Assembly (NCBI GenBank): GCA_036163455.1 | Contig: JAYZKL010000017.1 | Span: forward strand, 1-22,205 | Direction: 5' to 3' | Length of the DNA stretch: 22,205 nt | Source: GCA-2701705 sp036163455 | GTDB taxonomy: Bacteria > Pseudomonadota > Gammaproteobacteria > GCA-002705445 > GCA-002716945 | Shown: positions 14,759-21,670 of the stretch, piece after piece | How positions within the stretch are numbered: position 1 is the first letter of the stretch | Layout of the letters: every line of letters begins with the position of its first letter | The notes under the pieces: model-generated | What the model was told of the DNA's origin: nothing | Seen by the model: only the letters and a program-made list of their open reading frames with translations | Database searches by the model: none | Translations under genes and position numbers: made by a program

Positions 14759-16702
14759 TTATTTGCTGTCAGCTTTTGGTTCGTCTTTTTTTTCGTCGTC
14801 TACTTCTTTGAAGTCTGCATCAACAACATTATCATCTGTTTTTTTATTTTCTTTATTGTCTTCGTCTGGTCCCTTTTGAGATGCTTGTTCCTGATATGCT
14901 TGCTGAGCAATTTTTCCAGCAGCTTCTGTCAGTTTCATAGTTTTATCTTTAATCTTTTCTGCATCATCAGTTTTAATTTCTTCTTTAAGATCTTTGATTG
15001 CCTTCTCAACTTTTTCCACCTCGCTCTTATCAGCTTTGTCACCAAGATCTTTGATTGCTTTTTCAGAACCATGTATCATAGCTTCTGCTTGATTCTTTGC
15101 ATCTACAATCTCTCTTGCTTTTTTATCTTCTTCAGCATGTGTCTCAGCATCTTTAACCATTTTTTGTATTTCTTCTTCTGATAAACCGCTTGAAGCTTTT
15201 ATAACTATTGATTGCTCTTTTCCAGTTGCATTATCTTTTGCAGATACATTGAGAATTCCATTAGCATCAATATCAAAAGTTACTTCTATCTGAGGAGTAC
15301 CTCGTGGCGCTGGAGGAATATCAGTTAAATCAAATCTACCAAGCGATTTATTTCCTGCGCTCATTTCTCTTTCACCCTGAAGAACATGAACGGTTACCGC
15401 AGGTTGGTTATCTTCAGCAGTAGAAAATACTTGTGATTTTTTTGTTGGTATAGTTGTATTTTTATCTATTAAGCGAGTCATCACTCCTCCCATAGTTTCT
15501 ATACCTAAAGATAAAGGAGTGACATCAAGTAGTAATACATCTTTTACATCGCCACCTAAAACACCTGCCTGTATCGCAGCTCCCATCGCCACTGCTTCAT
15601 CAGGATTAACATCTTTCTTAGGTTCTTTATTAAAAAAACCTTTAACAACTTCTTGGACCTTAGGCATTCTAGTTTGTCCGCCAACAAGTATTACTTCATT
15701 GATATCATTAACTGTTAAATCTGCATCTTTAAGAGCTGTCTTACATGGTTCAAGAGTTTTAGAAACTAAATCTTCAACAAGCGCTTCTAGTTTAGCGCGT
15801 GATAATTTCATGTTTAAGTGTTTTGGCCCAGAAGCATCAGCTGTAATATACGGTAAATTAATGTCAGTCTGGCTGCTCGAAGAAAGTTCTATTTTTGCTT
15901 TTTCTGCAGCTTCTTTTAATCTTTGCACAGCAAGCTTATCCTTTTTCAAATCTATTCCTTGATCTTTTTTAAACTCATCAGCCAAATAATCAATCAGGCG
16001 CAAATCAAAATCCTCTCCCCCAAGAAATGTATTTCCATTGGTCGATAAAACATCAAATTGCTGCTCACCATCAATTTTTGTCATCTCTATTATAGAGACA
16101 TCAAAAGTTCCTCCTCCCAAATCATAAACAACTACTTTTTGTTCAGCTGTATTTTTATCTAAGCCATAAGCAAGAGCAGCTGCAGTTGGTTCATTAATAA
16201 TCCTTTTTACATTCAATCCAGCGATTCGACCGGCATCTTTTGTGGCCTGTCTTTGGGAATCGTTGAAATAAGCCGGGACTGTGATCACGGCATCTTTAAT
16301 CTCTTCTCCAAGAAAATCTTCAGCAGTTTTACGCATTTTCATGAGAACTTTTGCGGAAATTTCTGGCGGAGCTACTTTTTTTCCTTTAGCTTCAACCCAA
16401 GCATCATCATTATCTGCTTTCACTATTGAATATGGCACCAAATCAATATCTTTCTTTACTTCATCTTCACTAAACTTTCTTCCAATAAGTCTTTTTATAG
16501 CAAATAAGGTATTTGTCGGATTTGTTACTGCCTGCCTCTTTGCGGCCTGCCCAACCAAAACCTCATTTTCTTCGTTATAAGCTACATATGAAGGGGTGGT
16601 TCGATCACCTTCACTATTTTCAATTACTTTAGGTTTATCTCCATCCATTACAGAAACGCATGAATTTGTTGTACCTAAGTCTATACCTATGATTTTAGCC
16701 AT
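14759..16702 (-). CDS. dnaK: Chaperone protein DnaK (Hsp70)
   Basis: 647 aa, complete. The nucleotide-binding domain begins IGIDLGTTNSCVSV, includes N-E-P-T-A-A-A-L-A-Y-G-L and D-L-G-G-G-T-F-D-V-S; the substrate-binding domain contains the D-V-T-P-L-S-L-G-I-E-T linker region; the lid is helical and the charged tail retains V-V-D-A-D-F-K-E-V, the conserved proteobacterial end. It refolds or holds client proteins in an ATP cycle with DnaJ and GrpE. A strong Shine-Dalgarno (GGAGAGGA) precedes the ATG. A sigma-32-like promoter and a palindrome lie in the 67 bases between grpE and dnaK, so dnaK can probably be transcribed separately from hrcA-grpE. Confidence 0.98.
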   Translation of the reverse strand: MAKIIGIDLGTTNSCVSVMDGDKPKVIENSEGDRTTPSYVAYNEENEVLVGQAAKRQAVTNPTNTLFAIKRLIGRKFSEDEVKKDIDLVPYSIVKADNDDAWVEAKGKKVAPPEISAKVLMKMRKTAEDFLGEEIKDAVITVPAYFNDSQRQATKDAGRIAGLNVKRIINEPTAAALAYGLDKNTAEQKVVVYDLGGGTFDVSIIEMTKIDGEQQFDVLSTNGNTFLGGEDFDLRLIDYLADEFKKDQGIDLKKDKLAVQRLKEAAEKAKIELSSSSQTDINLPYITADASGPKHLNMKLSRAKLEALVEDLVSKTLEPCKTALKDADLTVNDINEVILVGGQTRMPKVQEVVKGFFNKEPKKDVNPDEAVAMGAAIQAGVLGGDVKDVLLLDVTPLSLGIETMGGVMTRLIDKNTTIPTKKSQVFSTAEDNQPAVTVHVLQGEREMSAGNKSLGRFDLTDIPPAPRGTPQIEVTFDIDANGILNVSAKDNATGKEQSIVIKASSGLSEEEIQKMVKDAETHAEEDKKAREIVDAKNQAEAMIHGSEKAIKDLGDKADKSEVEKVEKAIKDLKEEIKTDDAEKIKDKTMKLTEAAGKIAQQAYQEQASQKGPDEDNKENKKTDDNVVDADFKEVDDEKKDEPKADSK

Positions 16703-16719
16703 ATTTAATCCTCTCCTGT

Positions 16720-16735
16720 TTAGATTCTAATCTAA
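16720..16735. promoter_or_regulatory. Inverted repeat at the predicted dnaK transcription start (possible operator)
   Basis: TTAGATT (16720-16726) and AATCTAA (16729-16735) are perfect inverted arms with a two-base centre. The element overlaps the expected start of transcription from the sigma-32-like promoter at 16738-16763, a place where a bound repressor would block transcription. It shares only the outer TTAG/CTAA with the CIRCE element bound by HrcA (TTAGCACTC-N9-GAGTGCTAA) and is much shorter, so it is not CIRCE. A chance palindrome in AT-rich DNA cannot be ruled out. Confidence 0.4.
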
Positions 16736-16737
16736 GG

Positions 16738-16763
16738 ATATGAGCGAATTATGATATTTCAAG
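16738..16763 (-). promoter_or_regulatory. Sigma-32 (RpoH)-type heat-shock promoter upstream of dnaK
   Basis: On the minus strand CTTGAAA (16763-16757) is an exact match to the sigma-32 -35 consensus. After an 11-base spacer comes GCTCATAT (16745-16738), close to the -10 consensus CCCCATNT. The spacing is within the accepted 11-16 range, and transcription would begin near 16731, about 28 bases before the dnaK ATG. No comparable sigma-70 -10 box is correctly spaced from the TTGAAA. Confidence 0.68.
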
Positions 16764-16769
16764 TGCGAT

Positions 16770-17318
16770 TTAAGTATTTTTAATAACAACGACAAGAGCA
16801 GGCTTAATAACTCTCTCATTAAGAATATAACCTTTTTGCACAACCTCGACTATTAAGTTGTCGTCAAGGCTTTCGTCAGCCTTTGTACTAATAGCTTGAT
16901 GATAATCAGGATTAAATTGTTCCTTTAAAGGATTGATTATTTTAATATTATTTTTTTCAAAGAGTTTTTCAAACATAGACAAAAGAATCTTATTTCCTTC
17001 TTTTATTTTGTCAGGAGCGGTAGTTTCACCCTCAATTTTTAAGCTTAAATCTAGACTTTCATATATAGGAACAAGTTCTTGAATAATTGATTCGTTGGAG
17101 AATTTATATATGTTTTCTATTTCTTTCTGAGATCTCTTTTTTATATTTTCAATTTCAGCTGTAGCTCTTAACAATGAGTCATACACTTCATCGTGCTTTT
17201 TTTGCAGGGCATCAAACTTTTCTTGAGTAATCCCAGATGTTGATTTAAGGGCTGCAGATTCTGTTTTACCCTTCGTAGCTTTCGTTGGTTTGACCTTCTT
17301 GTCTTTGTTTTTTTCCAT
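16770..17318 (-). CDS. grpE: Nucleotide exchange factor GrpE
   Basis: 182 aa, normal GrpE size. The first 25 residues are lysine-rich and probably disordered. A long helical, coiled-coil-forming segment runs from about 30 to 110 (I-E-N-I-K-K-R-S-Q-K-E at 57-67), the dimerisation stalk. The C-terminal beta domain has the GrpE signature: Q-F-N-P-D-Y-H-Q-A, then V-Q-K-G-Y-I-L-N-E-R-V-I-K-P-A-L-V-V-V. GrpE releases ADP from DnaK. It starts 3 bases after the hrcA stop, so it shares the hrcA transcript, and dnaK begins 67 bases downstream. Confidence 0.95.
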   Translation of the reverse strand: MEKNKDKKVKPTKATKGKTESAALKSTSGITQEKFDALQKKHDEVYDSLLRATAEIENIKKRSQKEIENIYKFSNESIIQELVPIYESLDLSLKIEGETTAPDKIKEGNKILLSMFEKLFEKNNIKIINPLKEQFNPDYHQAISTKADESLDDNLIVEVVQKGYILNERVIKPALVVVIKNT

Positions 17319-17321
17319 TAC

Positions 17322-18320
17322 TTATTTTTCTTTTGAAATAATTTTTGCTGTAAAATCAACTATTTCCATAACTTTCTGATAGTTAATTCTATGAGGACCA
17401 ATCACTCCTAATACACCTATGATTTTATTCTCTTTCATGTATGGGGCTGCTATCAGGCTACAGTCCGTTAAGAGCTTCTCTCCAGACTCATTTCCAATAA
17501 ATATTTTAATTCCATCGGTATTAATACATTCAGTTAAGAGGTATGCAAGAGTTTGCTTCTTTTCAAATAGCTCAATTAAGTTTCTTATCTTATTAATGTT
17601 TGATAAATCATCATTTTCTACAAGCTTAGATTGTCCATTAACAATGCAGCCAGCTTCATCAGGCTTTATAAATTCTGTTAGGATTTTGAGAAGCATATTA
17701 ATTTCATTTCTGATCGCTGTCATTCCCTTTTTCAGTAATCCTGGTATTTCATCAATTGGTTGTCCTACAAAATTCTCATTCAAATAATTTTTAAAGATAT
17801 TTAGTTTTTTTTCATCCAAATTCAAAGAGACATTAAAGATTCTATTGTCAACATCATCATTATTGCTTATAAGAATTGCCAGTATTTTATTAGAAGAAAG
17901 TTTATGAAATTCAATATGTTGGAAGACTTTTCTATCATACTCTATAGGAGTTATAACAGCCGCTAAATCTGTCAAATTAGATAATGTAAGTGATGTACTT
18001 TCTAAAATATTCTTAGTTCCCTTATTCTGTACAATAATTGCCTTTAGTCTCTGTTTCTCGGCAGATGTGAGCGGCTTTCTTGTCATGCAATTATCAATAA
18101 ATAGCCTATAACCTCTAACTGTTGGTATTCTTCCAGATGAATGATGCGTTGAGCGTATTAGGCCTCTTTTTTCTAAAGCCACCAACTCATTACGTATTGT
18201 TGCAGAACTACATTTAAGCGAAGACTCCTTTAGTAAAGTCTCCGAACCAACTGGATTGCCATTATCTATGTAGGCTTCCACTAAATGCTTAATAATTACT
18301 TGTTCTCTATCAGTTAACAT
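17322..18320 (-). CDS. hrcA: Heat-inducible transcription repressor HrcA
   Basis: 332 aa from the ATG at 18320. The N-terminal winged helix begins M-L-T-D-R-E-Q and includes Y-I-D-N-G-N-P-V-G-S; the recognition segment is S-S-A-T-I-R-N-E-L followed by L-E-K-R-G-L-I and S-S-G-R-I-P-T-V-R-G-Y-R. The GAF-like middle and C-terminal regions end with G-V-L-G-V-I-G-P-H-R-I-N-Y, the family hallmark. In other bacteria HrcA represses chaperone operons at CIRCE sites, with GroEL as co-factor. An in-frame TTG two codons upstream (18326) is an alternative start. I saw no CIRCE sequence around hrcA, grpE or dnaK. HrcA is uncommon in well-studied gammaproteobacteria, which rely on sigma-32. The gene is divergent from ispG, with only 29 bases between the two ATGs. 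Confidence 0.94.
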   Translation of the reverse strand: MLTDREQVIIKHLVEAYIDNGNPVGSETLLKESSLKCSSATIRNELVALEKRGLIRSTHHSSGRIPTVRGYRLFIDNCMTRKPLTSAEKQRLKAIIVQNKGTKNILESTSLTLSNLTDLAAVITPIEYDRKVFQHIEFHKLSSNKILAILISNNDDVDNRIFNVSLNLDEKKLNIFKNYLNENFVGQPIDEIPGLLKKGMTAIRNEINMLLKILTEFIKPDEAGCIVNGQSKLVENDDLSNINKIRNLIELFEKKQTLAYLLTECINTDGIKIFIGNESGEKLLTDCSLIAAPYMKENKIIGVLGVIGPHRINYQKVMEIVDFTAKIISKEK

Positions 18321-18349
18321 TGTCAATATTTTAAAGATTAACCCTTAAT

Positions 18350-19582
18350 ATGCAATATAATACACATATGGATGCTAGGCGACCAACATTATCTGTAAGA
18401 ATAGGAAATCTATCGATAGGCTCAAATCATAGTATAAAAGTTCAGTCTATGACTAATACTGATACCTCAGATATCAAATCCACAGTTAATCAGATTAAAG
18501 AGCTTTATGATGCTGGATCAGAGTTAGTCAGAATAACTGTTAATGATGATGCCTCTGCATCTAGTGTTCCAAAAATAAAGGACTCTTTAGAAAGAGAAAA
18601 TTATAATTTACCCATAATTGGGGACTTCCACTATAATGCCCACATTCTTCTTGAAAAGTATCCTGCTATGGCAGAAAAGCTTGACAAATATAGGATAAAT
18701 CCAGGCAATATTGGCAGCAAAGGTAAATTTGATCAAAACTTTGAGAAAATTATAAAAATAGCAATCAAGCATGATAAGCCAGTAAGAATTGGTGGAAATT
18801 GGGGAAGTATAAATAAAGTCGAATTAGATAATTTAATAAACAAGAAAATTACTAATAAAAACAATATAAGTTATTCAAATTTAATAAAAAAATCTTTAAT
18901 TGATTCTGTTATAAATTCAGCTCACCTTGCTCAACAAATTGGGTTGCCTGAAGATAAAATTATACTTTCATGTAAAACAAGCAACGTCCTTGATCTAATA
19001 GATGTTTATAGCGAGATAGCAGGATTATGCAAATATCCCCTTCATCTCGGTTTAACAGAGGCTGGAATGGGAATGGAAGCCGCTGTTTCATCAACTTCTG
19101 CTCTATCCATCCTCCTTAATAAAGGCATTGGCGACACAATCCGTGTTTCAGTAACACCCGAAAACAGTCAAGACCGCATAGAAGAAGTTAAGATTTGCCA
19201 ACAAATACTTTCGAGCCTTCAGATAAGAGACTTTACTCCTAAGGTTATCTCATGCCCTGGATGCGGAAGAACAACTAATGATTTTTTTATTAAGCTATCT
19301 GCATCAACAAAAGACTTTATAAACAAGAAAATGCCTCAATGGAAAACAAAATACAAAGGAGTTGAGAGTATGAAAGTCGCTGTTATGGGCTGTGTAGTCA
19401 ATGGTCCTGGGGAATCTAAACAAGCTGATGTTGGTATTAGCTTGCCTGGTACAAATGAAGATCCAAATATACCTGTCTTCATCAAAGGTAAAAAAGTTAA
19501 GACATTAAATGGCTTGAATGTTGAATCTGAGTTTTTTGATATATTACAAGACTTTATTGAAAATAATTATAAAAAACTTTAA
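18350..19582 (+). CDS. ispG: 4-hydroxy-3-methylbut-2-enyl diphosphate synthase (flavodoxin/ferredoxin)
   Basis: 410 aa, the longer bacterial form (the E. coli enzyme is about 370). Conserved segments: I-K-V-Q-S-M-T-N-T-D-T (29-39), R-I-N-P-G-N-I-G (115-122), L-H-L-G-L-T-E-A-G-M-G (231-241), G-I-G-D-T-I-R-V-S (259-267), S-C-P-G-C-G-R-T (301-308) and G-C-V-V-N-G-P-G-E (347-355). Cys302, Cys305 and Cys348, with Glu355, would bind the [4Fe-4S] cluster. It makes HMBPP in the MEP isoprenoid pathway. The C-P-G-C-G-R-T variant and the extra residues between about 150 and 200 resemble alphaproteobacterial and Xanthomonas-type IspG rather than the enteric form (C-P-T-C-S-R). A second in-frame ATG at 18368 (residue 7) is seven bases after a perfect TATAAT. 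The stop overlaps that of the convergent sulfurtransferase gene. Confidence 0.94.
   Translation: MQYNTHMDARRPTLSVRIGNLSIGSNHSIKVQSMTNTDTSDIKSTVNQIKELYDAGSELVRITVNDDASASSVPKIKDSLERENYNLPIIGDFHYNAHILLEKYPAMAEKLDKYRINPGNIGSKGKFDQNFEKIIKIAIKHDKPVRIGGNWGSINKVELDNLINKKITNKNNISYSNLIKKSLIDSVINSAHLAQQIGLPEDKIILSCKTSNVLDLIDVYSEIAGLCKYPLHLGLTEAGMGMEAAVSSTSALSILLNKGIGDTIRVSVTPENSQDRIEEVKICQQILSSLQIRDFTPKVISCPGCGRTTNDFFIKLSASTKDFINKKMPQWKTKYKGVESMKVAVMGCVVNGPGESKQADVGISLPGTNEDPNIPVFIKGKKVKTLNGLNVESEFFDILQDFIENNYKKL
18356..18361 (+). promoter_or_regulatory. Possible -10 box for ispG
   Basis: An exact TATAAT is followed at the normal seven-base distance by the A of the second in-frame ispG ATG (18368). No good -35 hexamer lies at 16-18 bases upstream (TTAAAG at 18331 is 19 away; TTGTCA at 18320 is too far). 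If used, the message would be leaderless and IspG would lack its first six residues. In AT-rich DNA this hexamer is common, so the call is tentative. Confidence 0.3.
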
Positions 19583-20430
19583 CTATCTATTTTTGCAATT
19601 GGCCTATTTGAATCGGTAATCCATTCGCTCCAGGAACCAACAAAAAGTTTGGCTCCGGGTAAACCAGCTATCTCCATTGCCAATATATTGTGACAAGCTG
19701 TAATACCTGAACCACACATAGAAATCATCGTTGATGGTGATGTATCACCCAGTATTTTGCTATAAATCAACCTCAACTCTGATGCTGATTTAAATGTTCC
19801 GCTCTTGGTTAAGTTATTACTGAGGGGATGAGATATTGCCCCCGGCACATGTCCAGCAATTGGGTCAACGTTATCTTCGATACCCAAATATCTTTCTTTT
19901 GAACGAGCATCAATTATTATTCTATCCATTTTATATTGAGCATCTTCTACTTCAGATACAGGAACCTGCATTGCGTCATTGATGTTTATATTAAATTCCG
20001 CTCTATTGAAGATAGTTTGATCAGTTACAAGTTTTCCACCTTTTTTATTCCATTCATGTATACCACCATCTAATACGGCTACTTTTTCATGACCTATCCA
20101 TTTTAAAATCCACCACATACGACTTGCAAAAGCTCCGCCAGCATCATCGTAAACAATAGCTTGTTTTTCATTTGATAACCCCCATTGAGACAACTTCTCA
20201 GTTAATAAGTCAGGGTCTGGAAGCGGATGTCTTCCACTTTTAAGTGTTTTTTTACTCGCAAGATCATTATCTATATCTACAAAAATAGAGTTTCTGATAT
20301 GTCCTTCTGTGTATGATTCAATACCATGTTTGGAATCTTTAATATCACATCTACAATCAAAAATGATGAATTCTTGATTATCTAAATTTTTTATTAAATC
20401 TTCTATAGAAATTATTGTTTTATATAACAT
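19579..20430 (-). CDS. sseA: 3-mercaptopyruvate/thiosulfate sulfurtransferase (tandem rhodanese)
   Basis: 283 aa, two rhodanese domains, the usual SseA length. The inactive N-terminal domain has F-D-C-R-C-D (24-29), the conserved G-H-I-R-N-S-I-F (43-50) and Y-D-D-A-G-G-A-F-A-S-R (94-104); the catalytic domain has I-D-A-R-S-K-E-R-Y (173-181), G-H-V-P-G-A-I-S (193-200) and the active-site loop C-G-S-G-I-T-A beginning at Cys239. The C-G-S-G-V-T type of loop marks 3-mercaptopyruvate sulfurtransferases; thiosulfate sulfurtransferases usually have C-R-x-G. It moves sulfane sulfur to acceptors such as cyanide or thiols, in the cytoplasm. An A-A-A-A-G-G stretch about 8 bases before the ATG is a modest Shine-Dalgarno. 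Its stop shares four bases (TTAA) with the ispG stop, so the genes are tail to tail. Confidence 0.87.
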   Translation of the reverse strand: MLYKTIISIEDLIKNLDNQEFIIFDCRCDIKDSKHGIESYTEGHIRNSIFVDIDNDLASKKTLKSGRHPLPDPDLLTEKLSQWGLSNEKQAIVYDDAGGAFASRMWWILKWIGHEKVAVLDGGIHEWNKKGGKLVTDQTIFNRAEFNININDAMQVPVSEVEDAQYKMDRIIIDARSKERYLGIEDNVDPIAGHVPGAISHPLSNNLTKSGTFKSASELRLIYSKILGDTSPSTMISMCGSGITACHNILAMEIAGLPGAKLFVGSWSEWITDSNRPIAKIDS

Positions 20431-20481
20431 TCATTATACCTTTTAAAAAATTTACTCATATACAAAATCAAACCATCATCC

Positions 20482-20508
20482 CTTAATCATACAACATCTA
20501 TAATTAAG
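20482..20508 (-). repeat. Inverted repeat downstream of tRNA-Arg (possible weak terminator)
   Basis: Read on the minus strand, CTTAATTAT and ATGATTAAG form a 9-base-pair stem with one G-U pair around a 9-base loop, starting 10 bases after the tRNA-Arg 3' end. It could stop or process the tRNA transcript before sseA. No run of T follows it directly, so it is not a standard intrinsic terminator. Confidence 0.35.
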
Positions 20509-20518
20509 CTGGTATTTT

Positions 20519-20592
20519 CGCGCACGGGAGGATTCGAACCCCCGACCCCAAGCTTAGAAGGCTCGTGCTCTATCCAACTGAGCTACGTGCGC
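20519..20592 (-). tRNA. tRNA-Arg (anticodon UCU)
   Basis: A full cloverleaf of 74 bases on the minus strand. Acceptor GCGCACG (20592-20586) pairs with CGTGCGC (20526-20520) and is followed by discriminator G. The D arm is GCTC-AGTTGGATA-GAGC. The anticodon stem CGAGC/GCTTG holds the loop CTTCTAA, giving anticodon UCU for AGA/AGG codons. The T arm is GGGGG-TTCGAAT-CCTCC. The CCA end is not encoded. Only two bases separate it from the rmuC stop codon, so it is almost certainly transcribed with rmuC. Confidence 0.96.
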
Positions 20593-20594
20593 AA

Positions 20595-21539
20595 TTAATC
20601 ATTCTTTCTAATAGAAACCAACTTTTCTGGTTGCTCTTTTGTTGGCTCCAAGCCACCTATTTTACGGAAATTTTCAACTTTATTAACTAATTTTTCTGTT
20701 CTCTTTCTGCCATCATTAATCGATATTCTTGATTTTTCAAAAAACTCCTCCAATTGGCAAAATGACTCACCCACTAAACGGGTTTGATCATAAATTTCGG
20801 TAGCTAATTTAATTATCTTCTGAGTGGCTTCTCCCTGTTTTTTATTGTTCCATGTCCGTAAGATAATTTGTATGACTGCTATTAGTGTAGTTGGACCAAC
20901 AATAGCAATTTTATTTCTAAACGCTTCCTCTATTAAATCATCTTCACAAGCAAGAATATAAGCCCCTTCTATTGGCATAAACATGACAATTAGATCTAAT
21001 GCCTCGTTACCAAATAATGTTCGGTATTCTGTTTTTGATAATGATTTTATATGCCTCATTACTGCGCCTATATGGCCTTTTTTATGCATATCCTTGTCAT
21101 TTTGGTTCTCTGCTTTTAGATATTGAGCATAGTCTGAAGTAGAAACCTTAGAATCAATCACAATCTTTCTGCCTTCAGGCAGTTTTATGACATAGTCTGG
21201 CCTTTCTGAGCCCCTTTGCTTGTCCTCATCAAAGTCTATACCTTCTTTTAAACCAGCGTTTTCTATTATTTTTCGTAATGTAATTTCGCCAAATTGGCCG
21301 ATTTTTTTTGAACTACCTTTAGTCAATAGGGTATACATATCATGAACGGACTCTCTCAGACTAGCTTGTTGGTTAGCATTCTGGTTCTTGAAATCATCTA
21401 TAGTTGACTTCAGTTCATCTATTTTAGAAGAATATCCGTCTAAATCATTGTTTTTTCTAGTTTTAATAAGATAATATATAACTGCCAATAAACCAGCTAT
21501 TACAATTAACGTAAGGACAATAAGCATTTCCATGTTCAT
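20595..21539 (-). CDS. rmuC: RmuC-family DNA recombination protein
   Basis: 314 aa, shorter than the E. coli protein of about 475. Residues 4-25 form a membrane anchor (LIVLTLIVIAGLLAVIYYLI), then a short helical, coiled-coil-like stretch (38-70), and the RmuC domain from about 77: K-I-G-Q-F-G-E-I-T-L, then R-P-D-Y-V-I-K-L-P (113-121) and V-I-D-S-K-V-S (127-133). The D...DSK arrangement is that of a PD-(D/E)XK nuclease-like core. RmuC limits recombination between short inverted repeats in E. coli; its exact biochemical activity is not established. Three ATGs lie within the first five codons; 21539 is used. The reduced length comes mainly from a short coiled coil. It sits between tRNA-Ser and tRNA-Arg on one strand with no clear terminator on either side. 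Confidence 0.86.
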   Translation of the reverse strand: MNMEMLIVLTLIVIAGLLAVIYYLIKTRKNNDLDGYSSKIDELKSTIDDFKNQNANQQASLRESVHDMYTLLTKGSSKKIGQFGEITLRKIIENAGLKEGIDFDEDKQRGSERPDYVIKLPEGRKIVIDSKVSTSDYAQYLKAENQNDKDMHKKGHIGAVMRHIKSLSKTEYRTLFGNEALDLIVMFMPIEGAYILACEDDLIEEAFRNKIAIVGPTTLIAVIQIILRTWNNKKQGEATQKIIKLATEIYDQTRLVGESFCQLEEFFEKSRISINDGRKRTEKLVNKVENFRKIGGLEPTKEQPEKLVSIRKND

Positions 21540-21580
21540 ACAACACTCAATCTATAATAACATGCTTGTGCTGAATTGTG

Positions 21581-21670
21581 CGGAGAAGGAGGGATTCGAA
21601 CCCTCGGTAGAGTTATAAACCCTACAACACCTTAGCAGGGTGCCGCTTTCAACCACTCAGCCACTTCTCC
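21581..21670 (-). tRNA. tRNA-Ser (anticodon GCU)
   Basis: A 90-base class II tRNA on the minus strand. Acceptor GGAGAAG (21670-21664) pairs with CTTCTCC (21588-21582), discriminator G at 21581. The D arm lies in GCTGAGTGGTTGAAAGC; the anticodon stem GCACC/GGTGT holds the loop CTGCTAA, anticodon GCU for AGC/AGU serine codons. A long variable arm with stem GTAG/CTAC is typical of serine tRNAs. The T arm is GAGGG-TTCGAAT-CCCTC. No encoded CCA. Its first base directly follows the csrA stop codon. The csrA-tRNA-Ser(GCU) order is found in many gammaproteobacteria. Confidence 0.97.

Noticed and set aside
15519..15962. 147-codon plus-strand open frame inside dnaK
   Set aside because: Antisense to dnaK, Ser/Thr-rich and without family features; long antisense frames over dnaK are a well-known artefact.
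18321..18326. TTGACA on the minus strand as a -35 box for hrcA
   Set aside because: It lies immediately before the hrcA ATG, so it would direct transcription into the coding region; no -10 box follows at 17 bases.
16703..18349. CIRCE element expected for HrcA
   Set aside because: No TTAGCACTC/GAGTGCTAA-like repeat was found by eye in the grpE-dnaK gap or the hrcA-ispG gap; only the shorter palindrome at 16720-16735 is present.
20431..21580. Integration site or island boundary at the tRNA genes
   Set aside because: No integrase, no direct repeat of a tRNA 3' end and no change in base composition; both flanking genes are ordinary chromosomal genes.
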